Shown one piece after another: positions 18,788 through 27,975 of a stretch of 64,000 bases of DNA. The notes beneath the pieces are model-generated. The model was not told where the DNA came from. It saw only the letters and a program-made list of their open reading frames with translations, and ran no database searches. How positions within the stretch are numbered: position 1 is the stretch's first letter; each line of letters starts with the position of its first letter. A program made the position numbers and the translations under genes. Source of the stretch: Bryobacterales bacterium (GTDB taxonomy: Bacteria; Acidobacteriota; Terriglobia; Bryobacterales; Bryobacteraceae); the NCBI GenBank assembly GCA_020846745.1, contig JADLDI010000002.1:1-64000 (forward strand). The letters run 5' to 3'.

Positions 18788-19515
18788 CTGATGCCGCCGT
18801 CAACCAGGATCGTCTGGCCGGTCACAAACGCCGCCTCGTCCGATAGCAGAAACCGGACCACATTTGCGATATCCGCCTCGCTCGCCAACCTGCCGAGCGG
18901 AGTGCGGTTCACGATCTGGGCTAACTGGCCAACCGTCAACGTCGACGACATCTCCGTCTCGACATATCCCGGCGCGACGCTATTCACGGTAATCTGCCGC
19001 CGGCCCAACTCGCGAGCCAGCGCCCGCGTCAGCCCATCCATCCCCGCCTTCGACGCCGTGTAAGCCGCCAATCCGTTATAGCCGCGTGTACCGATGATGG
19101 AGCTGATATTGATAATGCGTCCACCCGCGCGCGATCGAAGCATGTGCCGCGAAAACGCGCGCGCCGCCTGAATAGCCCCCAGCAGGTTTACTTGCAGAAT
19201 CTTCTCGGACTCTACATCCGGGAAAGTCGCGAGAATCCCTGCCTGCGCGATGCCCGCGTTGTTCACCAACCCATACAGCGGATCGCCGCCGGCCCACTCC
19301 ACCGCCGCATCGATAAACGCATTCACCTGCTCCGATTCGCCCACGGCGCACGCTTGCCAGAAGAAGCGATCCGGATACTGTGCAACCGTCTGGCCGATAA
19401 ATTCCGACTTCGACCGGCTGCAAGTCGAGATACGATATCCCGCCGCGAGAAGTTGCTCGATAATAACGGCGCCGATGCCGCGGCTGCCTCCGGTAACAAT
19501 CACGTGTTTGGGCAT
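18781..19515 (-). CDS. SDR oxidoreductase, FabG-like 3-oxoacyl-ACP reductase
   Basis: This 244-residue classical short-chain dehydrogenase has the cofactor motif TGGSRGIG (8-15), NNAG (85-88), and a catalytic Ser139-Tyr152-Lys156 set (NISSI, YTASK). The C-terminal APGYVETEM is typical of FabG. It would reduce a keto group, probably on an ACP-bound acyl chain given the ACP gene two genes upstream. It starts 12 bases after the adenylating-enzyme stop and overlaps the AAC(3)-like gene. FabG-type specificity is an inference from similarity and context. Confidence 0.85.
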   Translation of the reverse strand: MPKHVIVTGGSRGIGAVIIEQLLAAGYRISTCSRSKSEFIGQTVAQYPDRFFWQACAVGESEQVNAFIDAAVEWAGGDPLYGLVNNAGIAQAGILATFPDVESEKILQVNLLGAIQAARAFSRHMLRSRAGGRIINISSIIGTRGYNGLAAYTASKAGMDGLTRALARELGRRQITVNSVAPGYVETEMSSTLTVGQLAQIVNRTPLGRLASEADIANVVRFLLSDEAAFVTGQTILVDGGISC

Positions 19516-19527
19516 TCGACGCTCGAG

Positions 19528-20814
19528 TTAGCCTTTCTTTCCCGACTCAGCAACGCGGATGTTGGTAACAAAATTCAGCACGCGCGGCGCGTGCGTGCGG
19601 GGTAACTGTGCCTGGCACTGCTTCAGGATCTCCAATCGAAGCGCCGCCGGGTTCTCGTCCGCAGCCGCCACAACCTCAGCGCCCACCACAAACCCGGTAA
19701 TCGGATTCGGCACGCCGAACACCCGCGCCTCCACGATCCCCGGAAGGCTCAGCAGAAATGCCTCAATCGTGTGTGGGTGAACCTTCGCTCCGCCCACGTT
19801 GATAATCGAATCGTCGCGGCCCAAAAACCGGGCGCGGTCGCCATCCACCTCAATACGGTCGAACGTGCGCAGCCAGCCGTCTTCCGTTAACGGAACCGCG
19901 TGCTCCGACACGTAACCAAGCATGCTGCGCGATGTCCTTACCTCCAGCATGCCCTCGCGAACCCGCAGTCCCACACCTTGCACCGTCGTATCCAGCCAGG
20001 CGGCCGGAAAGCCCGCTACCCCGTCGTTTACCGAGAAAACTACGCCCGCCTCCGTGCTCGCGTAAATATGCGTGACCCGGGCCTTCGGAAACGCGTGATG
20101 GATCCGATCGAGCGTCGGCTGGTCGATCGCTTCGCCGCCGAGCGTCGCTTGAGCCAGCAAGGGTAAAGATCCCGGAGTGGCCACCATCAAGAAGGCGCGC
20201 CAGAACGTGGGTGTACCGCTGATATGCGTGACGTCGTGGTGTTGCGCTGCCTCAAACCACGAAACCGGATCGCGATGCGCCGGCACAACAATCGCGCCTT
20301 CCGCAAAAGCCGCCGTTAACAATACCTGCATCCCCGCGAAAGCGGTCGGCTGGTACGTCAACAGCCATCGCGTACCCTGCGGCAGCGACGCCGATGCCGA
20401 TGCTAGCGCTCGTCCAGCCAGTTTCTCCAGGCTATGGGCCGCGACCTTCGGACGTCCTGTCGTACCTGACGTCATCAGGCAGATACGCCCGCTCCCAGGA
20501 GTCCTGCGTGCGGTAAACGCAACCCTTTCCGTTGGCGAAATCAGCAGGTGAATCTGCTGTGCTTCCGCCAGCGCTTTCAATTCCGCCGCTGGAACGGAAG
20601 TGGGTGCGATCCATAAATCGGCGTTGACGCGCGAAATCGCCGCCACCGCCGCCAGCAACTGCACCGCATCGTCCGACGTGATCAATATACGGGATGCGCC
20701 CGATCGCGTAAGTTGATGACACAGTTCCGTTGCCAGAATGCCGATGTCGTCGCGGGAATACGATTTCTCCGGCGTCAGCACCAGGGGCGCAGAGCCCTTC
20801 AAATAGAGCGGCAC
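19528..20814 (-). CDS. Acyl-adenylating enzyme (AMP-binding, ANL superfamily)
   Basis: This 428-residue protein activates a carboxylic acid as an acyl-AMP. The P-loop A3 motif TSGTTGRPK is at 115-123. Later core motifs are THIYASTEAG (A5) and GRDDSIINVGGAKVHPHTIE (A8). It ends near a Lys in SGKKG that could be the A10 lysine. It is about 80-100 residues shorter than most ANL enzymes, mostly at the N-terminus, as in several small ACP-loading ligases. It lies 12 bases after the ACP gene, so loading an acid onto that ACP is the likely job. The substrate is unknown. Confidence 0.85.
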   Translation of the reverse strand: MPLYLKGSAPLVLTPEKSYSRDDIGILATELCHQLTRSGASRILITSDDAVQLLAAVAAISRVNADLWIAPTSVPAAELKALAEAQQIHLLISPTERVAFTARRTPGSGRICLMTSGTTGRPKVAAHSLEKLAGRALASASASLPQGTRWLLTYQPTAFAGMQVLLTAAFAEGAIVVPAHRDPVSWFEAAQHHDVTHISGTPTFWRAFLMVATPGSLPLLAQATLGGEAIDQPTLDRIHHAFPKARVTHIYASTEAGVVFSVNDGVAGFPAAWLDTTVQGVGLRVREGMLEVRTSRSMLGYVSEHAVPLTEDGWLRTFDRIEVDGDRARFLGRDDSIINVGGAKVHPHTIEAFLLSLPGIVEARVFGVPNPITGFVVGAEVVAAADENPAALRLEILKQCQAQLPRTHAPRVLNFVTNIRVAESGKKG

Positions 20815-20826
20815 CCTATGTTTTCC

Positions 20827-21072
20827 TTACCGGCGATAAAGCCGCGCCAATTCTCCCACCGTGCGGAAATTGACGAAGCCTTTCTGAAAGGGATCGAAAC
20901 CGGTGGCCTGCTCAAGTTCGACGACAATCGCGGCCAGGTCCAGCGAATCTATCGGCAGCCCGCCGCCGAGCAGTACCGATTGCGCACTGATCGAAGGCTT
21001 CGGCGCGCCCTTCAGCGCCGCCATGTCACCGATGATGGTTTCGAGTTTGGAAAGTATTTCGGTTTCGCTCAT
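20827..21072 (-). CDS. Acyl carrier protein
   Basis: This 81-residue acidic helical protein has the phosphopantetheine attachment site in LPIDSLDLA, with Ser43 as the attachment residue. The length and the position of the DSL motif near the middle match stand-alone ACPs. It lies between a methyltransferase and an acyl-adenylating enzyme in a tight run. It is not the housekeeping AcpP, which usually sits with fabD/fabG/fabF. It most likely carries the substrate of this small pathway. Confidence 0.88.
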   Translation of the reverse strand: MSETEILSKLETIIGDMAALKGAPKPSISAQSVLLGGGLPIDSLDLAAIVVELEQATGFDPFQKGFVNFRTVGELARLYRR

Positions 21073-21118
21073 TAGCCTCTAGCTTCATATTTTAAGTGAC
21101 GCGAATTCCCGGCTGTTC

Positions 21119-22117
21119 TCATCCCACCTTCATGGCCAGTACCACGTCCAGCGGTGTGCCCGTCCGTTCGCCTTCCACGCGTCCAAAACCCGCCTCGCGA
21201 AGCAACGCGGAATACTGCGTCAGGCTCCGTTCGCGCCCCTCCGTGCAGAGCAGCATGTTGAGCGATTGCATGTGCGCATGGACAGGTCCGGCCAAGTCGT
21301 CGTCCATCAGCTTCTCGGCGATCAGCAGTGCGCCCCCCGCCGGCAGCGCCGCGTATATTTTGGCCAGCAGGATCTTGATCTTCTCTTCCGACCAGTCATG
21401 CAAAATTCGCCCAACAGCGTAGAGATCCGCAGCCGGCAAGTCGTCTCTGAAGAAATCGCCCGCCAATAGCTCCACTCGCGTCCCTTCGGTAAACTCACCC
21501 GTGAACGCAATCGCCCCCGCCAGATCGAACACCGCTGCCTCCATAGCCGGGTAAGCCTCAGCCGCCGCCATCGCCAGGTGACCCGTTCCCCCGCCCAAAT
21601 CGACCATCCTGCGAAAACCCGAAAGGTCGAAAGCGCGCACCACCGCCGGAGAAGAGATCAGACCGAACCCATGCATGCCCAGCAGGAATTCGCGCTTCGC
21701 CTCTTCGGTCCGGTAGAAGTGCGAAAAAATTCCGCCCTCCAATCCAAACACCTGCTTCCAACGATGGCCGCCCTCGCGAACACCGTCTTCCAGATGCGCC
21801 CACAACTTCCACAGCACCTCGTTCGAATACAGAATGTACCCGGTCATCGTCTTCGGACTCGATCGCCGCAGGTACGCGTCCGCCGCCGCTGTGTTCGCGT
21901 ACCGCTCGCCATCCTTCGTCAACAGTTTCAACGACACGCACGCATCCAGCAGGCGTTCCAATGAATCCTCATGCTCACCGTGCCTGCACAACGCTCCCAC
22001 CGGCGCCGGGCCGTTCTCCAGCCGGTCGAAAATGCTTAGCGAAACCGCGGCAAACATCGTCTTCGACCGGCGAAACGCCTCAATCAAATCAAGAATAGGA
22101 CCGGGATCTGCACTCAT
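21119..22117 (-). CDS. SAM-dependent O-methyltransferase (acetylserotonin OMT-like)
   Basis: This 332-residue protein has the two-part layout of small-molecule O-methyltransferases. An N-terminal winged-helix dimerisation domain spans residues about 1-100. The Rossmann domain has SAM motif I VDLGGGTGHLA at about 170, followed by RILHDWSEEK and GGALLIAEK. Homologues methylate hydroxyl groups of aromatic or polyketide-like compounds. It lies eight bases after the DJ-1 gene and 46 bases before the ACP gene. A tailoring step in the same pathway is inferred. Confidence 0.85.
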   Translation of the reverse strand: MSADPGPILDLIEAFRRSKTMFAAVSLSIFDRLENGPAPVGALCRHGEHEDSLERLLDACVSLKLLTKDGERYANTAAADAYLRRSSPKTMTGYILYSNEVLWKLWAHLEDGVREGGHRWKQVFGLEGGIFSHFYRTEEAKREFLLGMHGFGLISSPAVVRAFDLSGFRRMVDLGGGTGHLAMAAAEAYPAMEAAVFDLAGAIAFTGEFTEGTRVELLAGDFFRDDLPAADLYAVGRILHDWSEEKIKILLAKIYAALPAGGALLIAEKLMDDDLAGPVHAHMQSLNMLLCTEGRERSLTQYSALLREAGFGRVEGERTGTPLDVVLAMKVG

Positions 22118-22124
22118 GTACTCG

Positions 22125-22688
22125 TCAGTCTACCTGTTCGTAGGCGTCGAGCATGCGCATAAACTCCGCCATGTACAAATGGTTGTCATGCCACGTGCGT
22201 CCGCTCACCATGTTGCCGTCGCGCACGCAACCTTCGTTGACGTATGTCGCCCCACAAACCTCTACATCAAACTGACACTTGGCCACCGTCGCGATGCGCT
22301 TCCCTTTGATCACCCCGGCGGTGGCCACGATCTCCGCTCCGTGACAGACAACCGCCACCGGCTTCTGATGCTCAAAGAAATGCCGCGTAATCCGCATCAG
22401 GTCCTCGTCATACCGCAGATACTCGGGCGCACGGCCGCCGGTGATAAACATGCCGATGTAATCGTTAGGATCGATGTCCCGAAACGCGATTTCAGCTTTC
22501 AAGTGATAACTCGGACCTTCGCGAGTAATATCCCATCCCGGAGGAATCTCGTGCATCACCAGCGGATACACGCGTGCCTGCGGACCCGCCACCACGGCTT
22601 CATAGCCGTCTTCACGCACACGGAAATAGGGATACAGCGTATCCAGCGCCTCAGCGGCATCCCCAATAATAATCAGGACTTTTGCCAT
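22125..22688 (-). CDS. DJ-1/PfpI-family protein
   Basis: This 187-residue class I glutamine-amidotransferase-like protein has the nucleophile elbow VAVVCHGAEI with Cys115-His116. The preceding FITGGRAPEYLRYD block fits the PfpI/YhbO branch. Family members act as deglycases, chaperones or hydratases, and many have no proven activity. It sits 12 bases after the enolase-superfamily gene and 8 bases before the methyltransferase, so it belongs to the same transcription unit. Its job there is not clear. Confidence 0.85.
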   Translation of the reverse strand: MAKVLIIIGDAAEALDTLYPYFRVREDGYEAVVAGPQARVYPLVMHEIPPGWDITREGPSYHLKAEIAFRDIDPNDYIGMFITGGRAPEYLRYDEDLMRITRHFFEHQKPVAVVCHGAEIVATAGVIKGKRIATVAKCQFDVEVCGATYVNEGCVRDGNMVSGRTWHDNHLYMAEFMRMLDAYEQVD

Positions 22689-22700
22689 AACCGGATTCCT

Positions 22701-24011
22701 CTAATTTCTGTCCAAGATCATTCCCTCGCGTTCCAGGCGGCCTAACATGCTCCGAAACGCAGGCGAACCATCGTCATCCCAGTATTCGGTCGAGATAGGC
22801 GATGCATAACTCACCGGCGCCAGACGCCGTAAGTCGGGACGATTCATAAACAACGAATCTTTCGGATCGTGCAGGTTGTACATCCGCGCGCCGTTCTTAA
22901 ATTGCGACTTAATGATCCACCGCGACTGTTCCGGCAGCCGCAACTTCTTCGCCGCCTGCAGCGCTTCCCGGTCCAACGCCAACCCAAGTCCGGGCGCCTC
23001 GGGAACGCGAATAAAACCGTTCACAGGTTCCAACCGTTCCTTCACAATATCCGTCTTCCATCGCTCCGAAGTGCTCACGAAATGAAAATCCGCCGTCGGA
23101 AATGCAGCCTGCATATGCGTAATCATGGCGCGCGTGATGCTTCCTCCTACGTTCTGCAACATGAACGGAATATTCGCTGCATCAAACAATCCGGCGCGAT
23201 GCATCGCCATTCCAATCGGCGCGTGCCCCAGCATATACGCGTCCGCCGCGCGCAACAAAACCTCCTGCCGCGCGCCCAGCGGAGTATGGTGATAGACAAT
23301 CGGCAACCGGCAACGCTTGCGAAGCTCCGCATGCCCCGGAACGTCATCTTCCCGCAGCGGATCTTCAAAGCAACCCATGATGCGGTAGTTACTCAACTTG
23401 TCCAGTAACTCCACCATATGGTCGGTGGACCCGCCCATCGTGAAATCCAGGTGAATCTTGAAGCCCTCGGGTGCCGCCGCCTGCATCGCATCCATCTGAT
23501 CGAAGATGTTTTCAAACGGCGACAGGTGGAACTTCATCCAGGTATAGCCGCGCTTCGAATACTCCTGCACCGCCTGCGCCATTCGTCGTGGATGTGTCGC
23601 TACGGTCCAACTCGACACCGGCACCCACGATCGCCGCTTCTGTCCAAACAGCTTGTACGCGGGCACTCCAGCGGCCTTCCCCATCAGGTCGTACATCGCC
23701 GTGCCCAGCGCCAGCGACGTCTCATCGCCCACCCAATCAAACGGGTTTGTCCCAACATATTTCTTAGTGACGTCCGGCGATTCCCGCGAATCGCCCTCAC
23801 CCAACCCGATCAACCCGGTATCGGTGTGAGCGAGATAAACCGCCCGGTCCGTTGGACCATAGTAGTGGTTCAGCTGATAAGCGATCCAGTCCTCGTACTC
23901 CACGCCAATCTTGTGGACCTCGATCTCCGTAACCTTCAGCTTGATAGACGCAAAAGAACACGTAGCGGCGGTTGCCCCAGCTAGGGCGCGAAGAAACGTT
24001 CGGCGGATCAC
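22701..24011 (-). CDS. Exported enolase-superfamily (mandelate racemase-like) protein
   Basis: This 436-residue protein begins with a twin-arginine-like signal (RRTFLRALAG). It shows the enolase-superfamily capping domain and barrel: WMKFHLSP (Lys160, His162), IHLDFT (Asp189, metal ligand) and CFEDPL (Glu216, metal ligand). The usual third acidic ligand should follow one strand later, but that stretch reads VYHHTPLG (240-247). The metal site is therefore atypical or the enzyme uses other residues. Sugar-acid dehydratases are the closest functional group. It starts 27 bases after the alpha-galactosidase stop, so a sugar-related role is plausible. Confidence 0.75.
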   Translation of the reverse strand: MIRRTFLRALAGATAATCSFASIKLKVTEIEVHKIGVEYEDWIAYQLNHYYGPTDRAVYLAHTDTGLIGLGEGDSRESPDVTKKYVGTNPFDWVGDETSLALGTAMYDLMGKAAGVPAYKLFGQKRRSWVPVSSWTVATHPRRMAQAVQEYSKRGYTWMKFHLSPFENIFDQMDAMQAAAPEGFKIHLDFTMGGSTDHMVELLDKLSNYRIMGCFEDPLREDDVPGHAELRKRCRLPIVYHHTPLGARQEVLLRAADAYMLGHAPIGMAMHRAGLFDAANIPFMLQNVGGSITRAMITHMQAAFPTADFHFVSTSERWKTDIVKERLEPVNGFIRVPEAPGLGLALDREALQAAKKLRLPEQSRWIIKSQFKNGARMYNLHDPKDSLFMNRPDLRRLAPVSYASPISTEYWDDDGSPAFRSMLGRLEREGMILDRN

Positions 24012-24038
24012 AGCCTAATACGATACAACCAAACGGCA

Positions 24039-26492
24039 TCACCGCCGCCGGTACATCAACAACCCCGCGCTCGGCCGCTTCGCCAGCCTCACCGGCAACC
24101 CCTCATCCATCAACACCGCACCACTCACCGCCGTCTCCTTGGCTGAATCCACATCCGTCACCAGATAAGTACCCCTCGCATCCAACCCGCGCAGCCGAAA
24201 CCGGGCCTCCTCGAACGGACTCTCCGGACGCCGGAACACCTGTATCATCCCTTCTCCCGACTCCGGCGAGTTGAACTGCCACGCTATCCACGCCGATAAG
24301 TCCAGGCTATAAGCCGTCAGCGGATAATACTCCCCGTTGTAATTCCTGGCTGCCTTGCGCCACTCCGCGATCCGTTGCTTCAATCGCTCGTACCCATTCG
24401 TGTAGTTACCCGGATCAAGCCCCAACGCGAGCGCCGGCGTCATCTGGCTCCGGAACAGATACGGCTCTACCGAGTTAATCCCTGTCCCGTAGTAAGGAAT
24501 CCACAACGCGATCCCATAACTGATCGATTGCATCGAAATCGGATCGTACGCTTCATCGCTCCGCCACAGCGGGACCCCGCGCCGAAGCGTCTCCAGGTCG
24601 TTCCGCCGGCCACCCGAAGCGCATGTATCGATCGTCATATGCGGGAACCGCCGCCGCAATTCATCCCAATAAGCCAGATATCCCGCGACATGCTTGTTCT
24701 CCGCGATCCCCTGCCGGTCCGGCGCATCTTTCTCCCGCCAATAGCGCAGCGGCTCGAAGTTGAAATCCTGCCGGTACAGGTCAATCCCCTGCTCCCGTAT
24801 CAACCGGCTCACATGCTCGGTCAGCCATTCACGCGCCGCGGGGTTCCCCAAATCCAGCAGCCGGTCCTGCGACCGTTCGCGTTTCAACAGCCACTCCGGA
24901 TGCTCGCGATCCAGCCACGTATCCGGCCGCACGCGCTCCGGCTCGAACCACACAATAATGTTCACGTTCCGCTTATGTGCCGCGTCGGAAATCGGCTTGA
25001 ACCCGCGCGGGAACCGCGCCGCATCCGGCTCCCATGTCCCGACATCGGGCCATCCCTTCGCAAACGGATACCACCCGGCGTCCATCCACCAGTAGTCGAG
25101 CGGCAACCCGCGATCTAACTCCCGATTCAGGAACCGCATCTGGTTCTCCTCGTTCGCCTCCTGCATCTCCACCGTTTGCCGCCCGCTACCTGACGCCACC
25201 TGCGGCGGGTGCAACTTTCCACCCGGTCGCGGCAAATTGTGCACTACCATCCACCGCCGCCACAGGTTCTGCCCCGCGATCCAATCCCCGTCGTAAAACA
25301 GCAGCGCGATCAGCGGCGTCCGCACCTCTTCGTTCGGCGCCAGCCGAAAATGCGTCAACTCCTGCCCCGCCCGAACATGCAACCCGCGCGCCTCGTCCCG
25401 ATTAAAATCCGCCGCCCACTGCCCCGGCCAGCCCACCGCCAGCAACATCCCGCGACCTGCCGATTCAATATTGAAATACGGCAGTATCCCGTCGCTGCCA
25501 CGCCCGCCGACACTCGCAAGATGCGTCAACTTCTTCGCCGGCAAAGCCGTCGCCAGCGGCATGTAATCGTCCGGCTTCGTCCGGCTGCCCAACGAATGAT
25601 GCAGTACGAACTCCCCGCCGGCGCCCCGCGTGAACGTCGCATCGATCGCCTGCAAATCCTCGATCAATCCAGTCCGCTCGGTCCCCGTATTCCGCAGGTA
25701 AACGGTCCACTCCACCGCCGGAAAATCGCGATATTCTACCGCCGCCAACCTCACCTGCAATGTGCTGCCCGCCACCGTGTACTCCACTCGATGTTCCGTC
25801 CGGTTCGCATCCAGTTCCCGCCTGCTCCGCGAAACGTTCTCTGGAACCGCAGCCGGCTGCCCATCGTACCGGAACGAAAACGGCAGCGTGGCCGCCGGAG
25901 CGCCTTCAAACGGACCCACCGGCAGATCCGCCAGCCAAACCTCACTCCCATCCACCAGCTTGATCCGCGCCATCGCCCAATCCGCCTGGTCCCATTCAGC
26001 CTGGTGATACCGCGACTTCTCCCCCGCCGCCGCAAGCTTCAAACTGAACTCCCGCGCACCGCCCAAGTCCACCTTCACCGGCGCCGCCGCCAGTCCCTCC
26101 TTCATCAGCGGCGACCGGAAAGCCTCGCGCCCGCCTACCTCGATCGACGCCACCACTCCGCCCCGCCCCTGGTTCGAGTAGTACCCCAAATCGTTGCTGT
26201 CCACGCCCACCATCGCCTCAAACGCCGCCGCCGGCTTTTCCAGCACAACCCGAATCTCCCCCGGACTCGGCTGCACCACGCCCCGGTCGAACTCCTGCTC
26301 TTTAATCCGCAGCAGCCGGCCGCGTATGCGGTTCTTCTCCACCGTGCCGCGCTTCAAAACCGGCAGCATGTGCGAACGAACCGCCGCAACGGCCGGTCTG
26401 CCGTCAATCTTCGCTTGCACGAACTCGCGTATCTGGGCCGGCCCCGAACACACCGCAAGGGTCAGGAGGAGGGAAGAAATTCGGATGGTCAC
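24039..26492 (-). CDS. Secreted GH36 alpha-galactosidase with NPCBM-like domain
   Basis: This 817-residue protein has a signal peptide (MTIRISSLLLTLAVCSGPAQ). A beta-sandwich resembling the NPCBM carbohydrate-binding module spans about 35-190. The GH36 catalytic (beta/alpha)8 domain shows LDYWWMDAGWYPF, the nucleophile Asp576 in DLYRQDFN, and the acid/base Asp646 in PLWRSDEA after DTCASGGRRND. GH36/GH27 enzymes release terminal alpha-galactose or alpha-GalNAc. It is the first gene of an apparent minus-strand run reaching to 17936. The many plus-strand open frames opposite it are codon-bias shadows. Confidence 0.9.
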   Translation of the reverse strand: MTIRISSLLLTLAVCSGPAQIREFVQAKIDGRPAVAAVRSHMLPVLKRGTVEKNRIRGRLLRIKEQEFDRGVVQPSPGEIRVVLEKPAAAFEAMVGVDSNDLGYYSNQGRGGVVASIEVGGREAFRSPLMKEGLAAAPVKVDLGGAREFSLKLAAAGEKSRYHQAEWDQADWAMARIKLVDGSEVWLADLPVGPFEGAPAATLPFSFRYDGQPAAVPENVSRSRRELDANRTEHRVEYTVAGSTLQVRLAAVEYRDFPAVEWTVYLRNTGTERTGLIEDLQAIDATFTRGAGGEFVLHHSLGSRTKPDDYMPLATALPAKKLTHLASVGGRGSDGILPYFNIESAGRGMLLAVGWPGQWAADFNRDEARGLHVRAGQELTHFRLAPNEEVRTPLIALLFYDGDWIAGQNLWRRWMVVHNLPRPGGKLHPPQVASGSGRQTVEMQEANEENQMRFLNRELDRGLPLDYWWMDAGWYPFAKGWPDVGTWEPDAARFPRGFKPISDAAHKRNVNIIVWFEPERVRPDTWLDREHPEWLLKRERSQDRLLDLGNPAAREWLTEHVSRLIREQGIDLYRQDFNFEPLRYWREKDAPDRQGIAENKHVAGYLAYWDELRRRFPHMTIDTCASGGRRNDLETLRRGVPLWRSDEAYDPISMQSISYGIALWIPYYGTGINSVEPYLFRSQMTPALALGLDPGNYTNGYERLKQRIAEWRKAARNYNGEYYPLTAYSLDLSAWIAWQFNSPESGEGMIQVFRRPESPFEEARFRLRGLDARGTYLVTDVDSAKETAVSGAVLMDEGLPVRLAKRPSAGLLMYRRR

Positions 26493-26589
26493 GTGTGAAA
26501 CCTTACCGCCTGCCAGTGTAGCCGAAACCGCGCGCGACTACGAATCCCCCCTTGACGCTATACATCCGCCCCACGAACGTCTTCAATTC

Positions 26590-26656
26590 CGGGCCTGTCC
26601 CCGATTTCCTGATACACTTGCGTTGCGAATGTGTTCCATAATCGGGGACAGGCCCG
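26590..26656. repeat. Palindromic intergenic element with perfect 17-bp arms
   Basis: CGGGCCTGTCCCCGATT (26590-26606) and its exact reverse complement (26640-26656) flank 33 bases. The arms resemble the GGGGACAGG-type ends seen around REP-associated or IS200-like elements in other bacteria; that comparison is from memory. It lies in the 310-base divergent gap between the alpha-galactosidase and aroC. Apart from this element I see only a TATAGAT-like box about 15 bases before aroC in that gap. Confidence 0.7.
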
Positions 26657-26802
26657 CTTTTCGTAACCGCTCCGTATAGCAAAAGCATTCCCGATAGCGC
26701 GTTACTCATCACTCCTCATACCACTGTTGCGCGCACGGCGCCCTCCACCCTGAACAATTTGGGAGTTTTCACCCCGCCACGCTATCCTATAGATTCCACC
26801 CA

Positions 26803-27975
26803 ATGTTTCGTTTTGAGACCGCGGGCGAATCCCACGGCCAGTGCCTAGTCGCTACCCTGACCGGTCTGCCCGCTGGGGTCCCCATTTCATTAACTAAGAT
26901 TGATCGCGAACTCTGGCGCCGCCAGCAGGGCTTCGGCCGCGGCGGCCGTATGAAGATCGAAAAGGACACCGTACAAGTCGTCGCCGGCGTGCGCCACTCT
27001 GAAACAATCGGAGCCCCCATCGCGATCCTCATCGAGAATCGCGACTGGAGGAACTGGACTCAGGTTCTCCCCGTCGAAGACTACGCAGGTAGCGCCGCTA
27101 ACCGCAAAACCGTCACCCGCCCGCGGCCCGGTCACGCCGACCTCGCCGGTTGCATCAAATACGACTATCACGACGCCCGCTACATCCTCGAGCGCGCCAG
27201 CGCCCGCGAAACCACGGCCCGCGTCGCCATCGGAGCCATCGCCAAGCAACTCCTCGCCCAGTTCGGAATAGGAATCCTCAGCCACGTCCTCGCCGTCGGA
27301 CCCGTGTGGCTCGAACGCGCCGCCCAGTGGGAAGAACTGGTCGCCCTTGCCGCGAAAGACGACGTCCTGCTCGGCTGCGTCGACCCCGAAACCGAACAGC
27401 GCATGAAAGCCGTCGTCGACGAAGCCTACCGCACCGGCGACACCATCGGCGGCGTCTTCGAAGTGGTTGCCCGCGGCCTACCCATCGGACTCGGCTCGCA
27501 CATCACTTGGGATTCCCGCCTCGACGGCCGCCTCGCCCAGGCCATCGTCTCCATGCAAGCCGTCAAAGGTGTCGAAGTCGGCTTCGCCTCCGAAGGCGCG
27601 GCGAGCTTCGGCTCCAAGGTTCAGGACACCATCCACTACGACAAAGAGCAGCGCCAGTTCACCCGCGGGGCCAACCGTGCCGGTGGCGTTGAAGGTGGCA
27701 TGACCAATGGCCAGGACCTCCTCGTCCGCGGCTTTCTGAAGCCTATCTCCACCCTGCGGCGTCCATTAGAGAGTGTCGACCTCGAAACCCGCGACCCCGT
27801 CGCCGCGGCTTACGAGCGTAGCGACGTTTGTGTCGTCCCCGCCGCCGGCGTGATCGGCGAAGCGATGGTGGCGATTGTCCTCGCGCAGGTGTTTCTCGAA
27901 AAGTTTGGAGGCGATTCCTTACGGGAAACCCGGCGTAATTACGAAGGATACTTAGAACAGGTAAGGAATTTCTGA
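26803..27975 (+). CDS. aroC: Chorismate synthase
   Basis: This 390-residue enzyme converts 5-enolpyruvylshikimate 3-phosphate to chorismate, using reduced FMN, at the end of the shikimate pathway. The N-terminal signature is FETAGESHGQ. The second signature is DARYILERASARETTARVA, and GGMTNGQDL with RPLESVDL follows towards the C-terminus. Its TGA overlaps the ATG of def by one base, so the genes aroC-def-fmt-argJ form one operon. Confidence 0.97.
   Translation: MFRFETAGESHGQCLVATLTGLPAGVPISLTKIDRELWRRQQGFGRGGRMKIEKDTVQVVAGVRHSETIGAPIAILIENRDWRNWTQVLPVEDYAGSAANRKTVTRPRPGHADLAGCIKYDYHDARYILERASARETTARVAIGAIAKQLLAQFGIGILSHVLAVGPVWLERAAQWEELVALAAKDDVLLGCVDPETEQRMKAVVDEAYRTGDTIGGVFEVVARGLPIGLGSHITWDSRLDGRLAQAIVSMQAVKGVEVGFASEGAASFGSKVQDTIHYDKEQRQFTRGANRAGGVEGGMTNGQDLLVRGFLKPISTLRRPLESVDLETRDPVAAAYERSDVCVVPAAGVIGEAMVAIVLAQVFLEKFGGDSLRETRRNYEGYLEQVRNF

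Noticed and set aside
25209..26498. Long plus-strand open frame of 429 residues opposite the alpha-galactosidase
   Set aside because: Its Arg/Pro/His-rich composition is typical of the antisense strand of GC-rich genes, and the opposite strand has full GH36 motifs.
26503..26712. Minus-strand 69-residue frame before the alpha-galactosidase
   Set aside because: It spans the palindromic element and has no recognisable domain or start signal.
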